From NCBI GenBank assembly GCA_036946415.1, contig JAQIJD010000004.1, forward strand, positions 186,001-250,000: DNA of 64,000 nucleotides, in the 5' to 3' direction. Source of the DNA: Sphingomonas_Q fennica_A (GTDB lineage: Bacteria; Pseudomonadota; Alphaproteobacteria; Sphingomonadales; Sphingomonadaceae). The position numbers were made by a program, and so were the translations under genes. A model generated the notes under the pieces. The model did not search any database and was not told where the DNA came from. It was given only the letters and a program-made list of their open reading frames with translations. Positions 46,066-52,415 of this stretch are shown one piece after another. Each line of letters begins with the position of its first letter. Positions within the stretch are counted from its first letter, which is position 1.

Positions 46066-46079
46066 GTAACGATTGTTAC
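46066..46079. promoter_or_regulatory. Candidate operator, copy E (GTAACGATTGTTAC)
   Basis: The best copy of the shared palindrome, with perfect GTAAC/GTTAC arms around GATT. It lies in the divergent gap between the AAHS transporter (start 45980) and the NTF2-like gene (start 46121), 42 bases before the latter, so it could control both directions. Confidence 0.65.
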
Positions 46080-46120
46080 GGCGTGGCAGGATCGGCGGGA
46101 ACGATCGAGGGGAGAGGGAC

Positions 46121-46606
46121 ATGCCGGGCTATGCCGAGGATCGCGCGCGGATCGAGGATCTGATGGCGCGCTATCTGTTCGCGCTCGATTGGCAGGACGT
46201 GGATGCCTATGCCGCGACCTTCGCCGAGGACGGGGTGCTGGATTGGGCGATGGGGATCGTGACGGGCCGTGCGGCGATCGCGCGCGAGGCGGCGGCGATG
46301 GCGGCCGCCGTCGCCGCGCGCGCGGCGCTTGACGCGCCGCTCCGTCCTGCGCGGCGGCGGCATTTCGTCACCAACCTGGCGCTGGCGATCGACGGCGACC
46401 GCGCCACGGCGCGCGCCTACTGGTGCGAGCTGAACAACGACGTGCGCGACCGCTGGCCCTATGTCGCGGGCTACGGCCATTACGAGGACGATCTGGTGCG
46501 GGACGGCGACGGCTGGCTGTTCGCGCGCCGCCGCATCTGCAACGAGATACTGGCGCACCGCGCGGCGGGGGCGGACAATCCGGTGGGGTGGGGAGCATCG
46601 GCGTAG
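46121..46606 (+). CDS. NTF2/SnoaL_4-like protein, 161 aa
   Basis: One cystatin-like domain of the SnoaL_4 type: DRARIEDLMARYLFALDWQD, YAATFAEDGVLDWAMG, RRHFVTNLALAIDGD, and GYGHYEDDLVRDGDGWLFARR. GAGGGGAGAGG before the ATG is a strong ribosome site. This is the branch that includes small lyases and dehydratases on aromatic side chains, and the size is close to what I recall for the lignin-dimer lyase LdpA. It stands alone on the plus strand behind operator copy E. Confidence 0.8.
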   Translation: MPGYAEDRARIEDLMARYLFALDWQDVDAYAATFAEDGVLDWAMGIVTGRAAIAREAAAMAAAVAARAALDAPLRPARRRHFVTNLALAIDGDRATARAYWCELNNDVRDRWPYVAGYGHYEDDLVRDGDGWLFARRRICNEILAHRAAGADNPVGWGASA

Positions 46607-46618
46607 GGGCGCCCCTCT

Positions 46619-46732
46619 CCGTTCGTCCAGAGTAGCCATTGAGCCTGTCGAAATGGCGTATCGAGGGACGCTGGCCGGGCGATGCTTCGATACGCGCCTT
46701 CGACAGGCTCAGTCGCTACTCAGCACGAACGG
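46619..46732. repeat. Dispersed inverted repeat, family R2
   Basis: Outer arms CCGTTCGTCCAGAGTAGC and GCTACTCAGCACGAACGG, inner arms GAGCCTGTCG and CGACAGGCTC. Related to 32692-32812. Confidence 0.85.
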
Positions 46733-46880
46733 CATTCCGACGCCGCTACCCTCCCTCACGCCACCTCCATCGGCTGCGTCGTCCACCCCAGCTGCGGGGT
46801 GGCGCATCGCGCGGCGGGGGCGGGGAATCCGGTGGGTGCGATGGGCGGGAAGCATATCTCCGGCTGAGCCGTTCTCGCCG

Positions 46881-46964
46881 CCCTCCGTTCATGCCGAGCG
46901 AAGTCGAGGCACATGCGCAACGTCGGCCCCCGTAGTCCTCGACTTCGCTCGGGCCGAACGGAGG
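46881..46964. repeat. Dispersed inverted repeat, family R1
   Basis: CCTCCGTTCATGCCGAGCGA on the left and TCGCTCGGGCCGAACGGAGG on the right, with AGTCGAGG/CCTCGACT inner arms. The most regular of the three R1 copies. Confidence 0.88.
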
Positions 46965-47026
46965 TTGCGTTCAGACCTGCTTACGCCTCACCGGTTCCGG
47001 AGAAGCATTGCGACGCGGTCGCCACC

Positions 47027-48481
47027 TCACACCACCTCCATCGGCTGCGTCGTCCACCCCAGCCGCGGGATGGTGATCGAGCGGCGGCCGGCGAGGTCGG
47101 TGCGGCAGACGATGAGGTCGCGGCCCTCGATATAGGCGATCAGCCGGCGGACGCGGCCGAGCGAGGACGTGCCGTAGGTGCGGGCGATCGCGGCGTCGTC
47201 CGGGCAGGGCCGCTCCTCGCGTGCGGCGCGGGCGATGAGGAGGAAGGCGCCGATCATGTCGTCGGGCAGCGCCGCCGCCAGCGCCAGCGCCTCCTCCCAG
47301 CCGCCCTCGTCCGGCCGGGGGATGCCGGCCCGCGCGCAGCCCAGCCGGCGGACGAAGGCGGGCAGATCGAGCGTCGGCCGGGCGAGGCCCGCCATCCGGC
47401 AGCGCACCTGGAAATCCTGGAACAGCACCGCGGGCGGGCGCATCGCCGCATCGGGATCGTCGGCGATGGCGGCGAGCGCTTCGGCCTCGATATCCGCCGC
47501 CGCCACCAGATCGAGCAGCGGCAGCGCATCGGGCGCGGGCGGCGGGGCGGGCGGCGGGACGATGCCGGCCAGCACCGCTTCGGCATCGCGCGGCGGGGGC
47601 GGCGGCGAGGCGGGGCACTCCGCCACCGGCTCGGCGGCGAACAGCAGGTCGTGGAGATCGGCCGTGGCGGGCGCGGGCGGCGGCGTGAGGACCGGCCCGC
47701 CGCCGCGCGCCGCCGTTTCGACCGCGCCGATCGTCACCGCCACCGGCCGCCGGGCGATCGCCGGGCCGAGACCCAGGAACTTGCCCCGCGGCAGATCGCG
47801 GATCTGTTCGGCCTGGCGCCGCTCCATCCCCAGCAGATCGGCGGCGCGCGCCATGTCGATATCGAGAAAGGTGCGCCCCATCAGGAAGTTGGAAGCCTCG
47901 GCAGCGACGTTCTTGGCGAGCTTGGCCAGCCGCTGCGTGGCGATCACGCCGGCGAGACCGCGCTTGCGCCCGCGGCACATCAGATTGGTCATCGCCGACA
48001 GGGAGGCGCGGCGCACCTCCTCATTGACCTCGCCCGCGGCGGAGGGCGCGAACAATTGCGCCTCGTCCACCACCACCAGCGCGGGATACCAGATCTCGCG
48101 CGGCGCCTCGAACAAGGCCTGCAGGAAGGCGGCGGCGGTGCGCATCTGGCCTTCCACCTCCAGCCCTTCGAGATTGAGCACGACGGAGGCGCGATGTTCG
48201 CGGATGCGGCGGGCGAAGCGCGTCATCTCGCGCTCGCTATGGTCGTGCGCGTCGATCACGACATGGCCGTAGGGTTCGGCGAAGGTAGTGAAATCGCCTT
48301 CGGGATCGACGATCACCTGCTGCACCTGCCCGGCCGACCGTTCGAGCAGGCGGCGCAGCAGGTGCGACTTGCCCGATCCCGAATTGCCCTGGACGAGCAG
48401 ACGGGTGGCGAGCAGCTCCTCCAGATCGATCGAAACGGGGGCGCCGCCCGCATCCGTGCCGATATCGACGGATGTGGTCAT
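47027..48481 (-). CDS. HerA-like ATP-binding protein (DUF87), 484 aa
   Basis: Hexameric RecA-fold ATPase of the HerA/FtsK superfamily. Walker A QGNSGSGKSH (31-40), Walker B ALVVVDEAQLF, and an arginine-rich sensor stretch CRGRKRGLAGVIATQRL. A proline-rich linker (about residues 270-345) separates the ATPase from a C-terminal region with ARTYGTSSLGRVRRLIAYIEG that looks like a winged helix. Archaeal HerA works with the nuclease NurA; no NurA is visible in the window. The true partner is unknown. Its 3' end has a partial copy at 46757-46799. Confidence 0.82.
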   Translation of the reverse strand: MTTSVDIGTDAGGAPVSIDLEELLATRLLVQGNSGSGKSHLLRRLLERSAGQVQQVIVDPEGDFTTFAEPYGHVVIDAHDHSEREMTRFARRIREHRASVVLNLEGLEVEGQMRTAAAFLQALFEAPREIWYPALVVVDEAQLFAPSAAGEVNEEVRRASLSAMTNLMCRGRKRGLAGVIATQRLAKLAKNVAAEASNFLMGRTFLDIDMARAADLLGMERRQAEQIRDLPRGKFLGLGPAIARRPVAVTIGAVETAARGGGPVLTPPPAPATADLHDLLFAAEPVAECPASPPPPPRDAEAVLAGIVPPPAPPPAPDALPLLDLVAAADIEAEALAAIADDPDAAMRPPAVLFQDFQVRCRMAGLARPTLDLPAFVRRLGCARAGIPRPDEGGWEEALALAAALPDDMIGAFLLIARAAREERPCPDDAAIARTYGTSSLGRVRRLIAYIEGRDLIVCRTDLAGRRSITIPRLGWTTQPMEVV

Positions 48482-48560
48482 GCCCCAAGCCTGTGGCGGA
48501 TCGGGCGGGGGGCCGCAACCCCGCCCCGCCTATCCCGCCTGCGCGGACCGGGCCGCGCGG

Positions 48561-49001
48561 TCAGCCCACCTGATCGAGATAGGCGCCATAGCCCTCGGCT
48601 TCCATCCGCTCCTTCGGCACGAAGCGCAGCGAGGCCGAATTGATGCAATAGCGCAGGCCGCCGCGATCGCGCGGCCCGTCGTCGAACACATGGCCCAGAT
48701 GGCTGTCGCCGCCGGCCGAGCGCACCTCGGTGCGGACCATGCCGTGCGTCGTGTCGCGCAGTTCGGCGACATTGGCTGGCTCGACCGGTTTGGTGAAGCT
48801 GGGCCAGCCGCAATGCGATTCGAACTTGTCGGTGGAGGCGAACAACGGCTCGCCCGAGACGATGTCGACATAGAGGCCGGGCCGGTCGTTGTAGAGATAT
48901 TCGCCCGTGCCCGGCCGTTCGGTGCCGCTCTGCTGGGTCACGCGATATTGTTCGGGCGTCAGCCGGGCGATGGCCTCGTCGGTCTTGCGATAGTCGGTCA
49001 T
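48561..49001 (-). CDS. msrB: Peptide methionine (R)-S-oxide reductase, zinc-free form
   Basis: Repairs oxidised methionine. 146 residues with CGWPSF (Cys64), DSHLGHVFDDGP and the catalytic RYCINSASLRF (Cys119). The two CxxC pairs that bind structural zinc in E. coli MsrB are replaced (VDIV and AGGD), so it belongs to the zinc-less group. Last of a stress-related minus-strand run Ohr - DUF1440-like - PfpI - MsrB; 10 bases after the PfpI stop. Confidence 0.93.
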   Translation of the reverse strand: MTDYRKTDEAIARLTPEQYRVTQQSGTERPGTGEYLYNDRPGLYVDIVSGEPLFASTDKFESHCGWPSFTKPVEPANVAELRDTTHGMVRTEVRSAGGDSHLGHVFDDGPRDRGGLRYCINSASLRFVPKERMEAEGYGAYLDQVG

Positions 49002-49011
49002 GGTCGGTTCC

Positions 49012-49581
49012 TCAGGCGCTGGCGGTCTGGCCGGCATGGCGGCCCTCAGCGAATTCCTCGACCAGCTTGGCGCAGAAGGCGGGCAGATCGTCGGGCGTGC
49101 GGCTGGTGACGAGGCCCTGATCGACCACCACTTCCGCATCCGTCCAGCTGCCGCCGGCATTGCGGATATCGGTGGCGACGGTGGGGAAGGAGGTGAGCGT
49201 GCGGCCCTTCACCGCATCGGCCTCCACCAGCACCCACGGCGCATGGCAGATGGCGGCGACGGGCTTTCCGGCGGCGAAGAAGCCCTTCACGAAGGCGACG
49301 ACCGCATCGCTGCCGCGCAACTTGTCCGCACCCACCGATCCGCCGGGGATGACGAGGCCGTCGAAGGCATCGGCCGAGACGGCGCCGATCGCCTTGTCGA
49401 CCGGATAGCGCCCGCCGGGATCGAGATCGTTGTTGACCGTTTCCGCCTCGCCCGCCTCCAGGCTGATGACGGTGACGGTACCGCCCGCTGCCTCCACCGC
49501 CGCCTTGGGCTTGGTGAATTCGGGTTCCTCGGTGCCGCGCGGGGCGATGAGGATGGCGATGGTCTTGCCGGACAGGGTCAT
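49012..49581 (-). CDS. DJ-1/PfpI family protein (type 1 glutamine amidotransferase-like)
   Basis: 189 residues: TIAILIAPRGTEEPEF, GLVIPGGSVGADKLR, and the nucleophile elbow PVAAICHAPWVL with the reactive cysteine followed by histidine. Members such as YhbO/YajL act as stress proteins (deglycase/glyoxalase-type activities are reported). It lies between the DUF1440-like and msrB genes and is probably co-expressed with them. Confidence 0.9.
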   Translation of the reverse strand: MTLSGKTIAILIAPRGTEEPEFTKPKAAVEAAGGTVTVISLEAGEAETVNNDLDPGGRYPVDKAIGAVSADAFDGLVIPGGSVGADKLRGSDAVVAFVKGFFAAGKPVAAICHAPWVLVEADAVKGRTLTSFPTVATDIRNAGGSWTDAEVVVDQGLVTSRTPDDLPAFCAKLVEEFAEGRHAGQTASA

Positions 49582-49608
49582 GACGAAGCTCCTTTGGAGA
49601 ACGGGGGA

Positions 49609-50109
49609 TCAGCGCGCGAGCGTGGCGGCGACCTGGCGGCGGACGAGTTCCGACGTGCCGCCGAACACGAGATGCGAGAGATAGGAATAGGCATGGCCCG
49701 AGGCATCGGTCCGCCACGGCGCCGGGCCGAGGCCGAGCGCGGGCACCGCCGCCTCGTCGAACAAGGTCGCCGTGCCGAGGGCATAAGCGGTGCCGTAGCC
49801 GGCGGTGACGGAGGGCCGGAACTCGGCGGCGACCCCGTAGGCGATGCCGAGGCCCGCCCCGAACAGATAATGGATCGCCTGCCCGCCGAGCGGCTTGGCG
49901 TCGTCCGCCAGGTCGCGGCCGGTGACGGCGCGGGCGGCGGCGTCGGCGGCCTGTTCGGTCGCCGGCTCGCTGCCGCCATCATCGGGAACGAGCGCAGCGG
50001 CGGCGGCCTGGAAGCCGTCCATCGCGTAGGAGGCGACGATCCCCGCCACCGCCCCGGCGACGATGCCGCGCAGCAGCCGCGTCGCCGTCGTATCGGTCTG
50101 TTCCGTCAT
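49609..50109 (-). CDS. DUF1440/YagU-like inner-membrane protein
   Basis: 166 residues with a first hydrophobic helix LLRGIVAGAVAGIVASYAMDG, a soluble acidic loop, and two to three further helices (HYLFGAGLGIAYGVAAEFRP, YLSHLVFGGTSELVRR). The glycine-rich helices and the spacing of histidines resemble DUF1440/YagU proteins, linked to acid tolerance in E. coli. AGGAGG six bases before the ATG at 50109 sets the start. Confidence 0.65.
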   Translation of the reverse strand: MTEQTDTTATRLLRGIVAGAVAGIVASYAMDGFQAAAAALVPDDGGSEPATEQAADAAARAVTGRDLADDAKPLGGQAIHYLFGAGLGIAYGVAAEFRPSVTAGYGTAYALGTATLFDEAAVPALGLGPAPWRTDASGHAYSYLSHLVFGGTSELVRRQVAATLAR

Positions 50110-50169
50110 CCGTTCCTCCTGCCCGATGGCCTGCACCAACCATCGAGCGGGACGATGGGTTCGCGGCGA

Positions 50170-50595
50170 TCAGGCGAGCGCCAGCCCCACGTCGACATTG
50201 CCGCGGGTGGCGTTGGAATAGGGGCAGATCTGGTGCGCGGTCTCGATCAGTTCCTGCGCCTTGTCCCGCTCGATCCCCGGCAGCGACACCTTGAGGTCGG
50301 CGGTGATGCCGAATCCGCCTTCGGAGCGCGGGCCGATGCCGACGGTGGCGGTCACGGTCGCGTCCTCGGGCACCTTCACCTTCAATTGCTGCCCGGCGAC
50401 CTTCATCGCGCCGAGAAAGCAGGCAGAATAGCCCGCGGCGAACAATTGCTCCGGGTTGGTGCCGCCGCCGCCGGCGCCACCCAGTTCCTTCGGCGTCGAC
50501 AGATCGACCTTAAGCGTGCCGTCCGCGGTCTCGGCATGGCCCTCGCGGCCACCGGTGGCGCTGGCGCTGGTGGTATATTTGACGTCGACGGGCAT
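50170..50595 (-). CDS. ohr: Organic hydroperoxide resistance protein (Ohr/OsmC family)
   Basis: Thiol peroxidase of 141 residues that reduces organic hydroperoxides. The two active cysteines are in AGYSACFLGAMK and QICPYSNATRGN, in Ohr-type sequence context. ATG at 50595 (MPVDVKYTT) is chosen because AAGGA lies six bases upstream; an ATG at 50601 touches that site. Divergent from the MarR-type regulator at 50714, the classic ohr-ohrR arrangement. Confidence 0.93.
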   Translation of the reverse strand: MPVDVKYTTSASATGGREGHAETADGTLKVDLSTPKELGGAGGGGTNPEQLFAAGYSACFLGAMKVAGQQLKVKVPEDATVTATVGIGPRSEGGFGITADLKVSLPGIERDKAQELIETAHQICPYSNATRGNVDVGLALA

Positions 50596-50619
50596 CGGCA
50601 TTCCTTCCCCAATAATATA

Positions 50620-50629
50620 TATCGCGATA
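50620..50629. promoter_or_regulatory. Palindrome TATCGCGATA in the ohr/ohrR gap
   Basis: A perfect 10-bp palindrome inside an AT-rich patch (AATAATATATATCGCGATAG) of an otherwise GC-rich genome, between the divergent ohr and ohrR genes. It is 25 bases upstream of ohr and could be the OhrR operator and/or the promoter region. Confidence 0.45.
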
Positions 50630-50713
50630 GGGATATGGGGCGGGGCAACGGATTGTCCAGCCTTTCCGTGCACCGATTTGGGGTTCGGCCGCAGCCGGTG
50701 TAGCACCGTGCCG

Positions 50714-51169
50714 ATGAGCCCCCGCGATCCCGCCGTGCTGCCGCTGGACAGCCAATTGTGCTTCGCGCTCTATACCGCGTCGATCGCGATGAACCGGGCC
50801 TACAAGCCGATGCTGGACGCGATGGGGATCACCTATCCCCAATATCTGGTCCTCAACGCGCTGTGGGAGGAGGATGGCCGCACGATCGGCGCGCTGGCCC
50901 AGCGGCTGGCGCTGGAATCGAGCACGATCACGCCGCTGGTCAAGCGGCTGGCGGCGGCGGGCCTCGTGCTCAGGATGCGCGATCCGGCGGACGAGCGCCA
51001 CGTCGTCGTCCGCCTCACCCCCAAGGGGCGGGCCTTGCGCAGCGACAGCGCCTGCCTGACCGATACGGTGCTGAGCCGTACCGGCCTCACCCTGAGCGAG
51101 ACGACGGCGCTGGCGGGCGATATCCAGCGCCTGCGCCGCGCGCTCGCCGGGGACGAGGCCGGGCAATAG
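50714..51169 (+). CDS. ohrR: OhrR-type MarR regulator (peroxide sensor)
   Basis: 151 residues. The N-terminal PLDSQLCFALYTAS carries the reactive cysteine (Cys16) found in OhrR, and the HTH reads TYPQYLVLNALWEEDGRTIG and LESSTITPLVKRLAAAGLV, with DERHVVVRLTPKG as the wing. Oxidation of the cysteine by organic peroxides should release it from the ohr promoter. Start ATG 50714 or GTG 50708; no clear ribosome site. Confidence 0.9.
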   Translation: MSPRDPAVLPLDSQLCFALYTASIAMNRAYKPMLDAMGITYPQYLVLNALWEEDGRTIGALAQRLALESSTITPLVKRLAAAGLVLRMRDPADERHVVVRLTPKGRALRSDSACLTDTVLSRTGLTLSETTALAGDIQRLRRALAGDEAGQ

Positions 51170-51270
51170 CCGGCGCGTCCGGCGCGATCCCTTGCCCGAT
51201 CCGGCCGGCCCCTGTCCCGCGGGGCGGCGGGCTGATACGCGGATCGCGCGACTATTCGGGGAGAGCATCG

Positions 51271-51795
51271 ATGGCGGTATATGGTCTGGACGGGATCGTT
51301 CCCGAACTGGGGGCCGCAGCCTATGTCGCCCCCGGCGCGCAGGTGGTGGGCCGCGTGCGGCTGGGAGCGCGCGCCTCGGTCTGGTTCAACGCCGTGCTGC
51401 GGGGCGACAACGATCCGATCACGATCGGCGACGACAGCAACGTCCAGGACGGCGCCGTCGTCCATTCCGATCCCGGCTCGCCCGCCACGATCGGCCGCGG
51501 CGTCACCATCGGCCATGGCGCGATCGTCCACGGCGCCACGATCGGCGACGATTGCCTGATCGGGATGGGCGCCACGATCCTGAACGGCGCCACGATCGGG
51601 GCCGGCAGCCTCGTCGGCGCCAATGCGCTGGTGACGGAGGGCAAGACGTTCCCGCCCGGATCGCTGATCGTCGGCAGCCCCGCCAAGGCGATCCGGGCGC
51701 TGACCGAGGCCGAGGCGGCGGGCCTGCGCCGATCGGCCGCGACCTACGTCGCCAACGCCGCCCGCCATGCCGCGGGGCTCGCGCCCGCCGGCTGA
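51271..51795 (+). CDS. Gamma-class carbonic anhydrase family protein
   Basis: 174-residue left-handed beta-helix (hexapeptide repeats). Histidines of the zinc site are at GAVVHSDPG, and IGHGAIVHGATIG; FNAVLRGDND is also typical. GGGGAGAG before the ATG supports the start. Some members (YrdA, PaaY) have other roles; activity on CO2 is not certain. Confidence 0.88.
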   Translation: MAVYGLDGIVPELGAAAYVAPGAQVVGRVRLGARASVWFNAVLRGDNDPITIGDDSNVQDGAVVHSDPGSPATIGRGVTIGHGAIVHGATIGDDCLIGMGATILNGATIGAGSLVGANALVTEGKTFPPGSLIVGSPAKAIRALTEAEAAGLRRSAATYVANAARHAAGLAPAG

Positions 51796-51924
51796 TTGCG
51801 GCCGATCTGCAACACCCGACCGCAAAGTTCGAACTGATCCGCATCAAGGCGATTGCCGAGATTGTATGGCTGCCGTACGGAGCGCCCGACGCCCCGGCAA
51901 GAGGGCGCGGGACGCGGGGGAGCG

Positions 51925-52398
51925 GTGCGGACGGTTCATCTCTTCGAGGATCTGCTGGGCTATCGGCTGCGGCGGGCGGACGTGCTGGCGATGGCGCGGC
52001 TGTCGCAGGCGCTCGCCCCGCTCGGCCTCACCCCGGCGCGCGTCACCGCCCTCGCCTATATCCACCGCGACGAAGGCTGCGATCAGGCGGCGCTCGGCCG
52101 CGCGCTCGGCATCAATCGCGCCAGCACGATGGGGCTGGTCGACCATCTTTCCGCCAGCGGCCTCGTCGAACGGCAGCCGGGGGCGGATCGCCGCTCGCAC
52201 GCGCTGCGGCTGACCGCGGCGGGCGAAGCGGCGCGCGTGGCGATGATGCGCGTGCTGCGGGAGATGGACGACGTGGCCTTCGCCGCGCTGGACACCGCCG
52301 AACGCGCCGAACTCGGCCGCCTGCTCAACAAGGTCCGCCGCGCGCTCACCCCGCCGGCGGACGGCGCGATCACCTTCACCACGACACAGACAGAATGA
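51925..52398 (+). CDS. MarR-family regulator coupled to a TonB receptor gene
   Basis: 157 residues. HTH: LTPARVTALAYIHRDEGCDQ, LGRALGINRASTMGLVDHLS and the wing VERQPGADRRSHALRLT. The start is probably GTG at 51925 after GGGGGA. The stop lies 18 bases before the chosen start of the TonB receptor (an ATG overlapping the stop also exists), so the regulator and the receptor form one unit. The effector is unknown. Confidence 0.82.
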   Translation: MRTVHLFEDLLGYRLRRADVLAMARLSQALAPLGLTPARVTALAYIHRDEGCDQAALGRALGINRASTMGLVDHLSASGLVERQPGADRRSHALRLTAAGEAARVAMMRVLREMDDVAFAALDTAERAELGRLLNKVRRALTPPADGAITFTTTQTE

Positions 52399-52415
52399 CT
52401 TCAGGGAGACGAACC

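Larger units (their letters stand above)
46607..47026. other. 420-bp intergenic region with a tandem duplication of neighbouring gene ends
   Basis: Contains no gene. From left to right it holds an R2 repeat (46619-46732), a copy of the HerA-like gene's 3' end (46757-46799), a copy of the NTF2-like gene's 3' end (46800-46845), and an R1 repeat (46881-46964). The genuine ends of these two genes lie just outside (46551-46596 and 47026-47070). This is the order expected from a tandem duplication of the original intergenic unit followed by divergence. Confidence 0.75.

Noticed and set aside
44350..46606. The antibiotic-type SnoaL name suggesting a polyketide cluster
   Set aside because: No ketosynthase, acyl carrier or cyclase set is present; the fold is shared by many catabolic lyases and the neighbours are aromatic transport and oxidation genes.
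46607..47026. Possible insertion sequence remnant
   Set aside because: No transposase fragment, target duplication or terminal repeat of IS type. Palindromic repeats plus duplicated gene ends explain the sequence.
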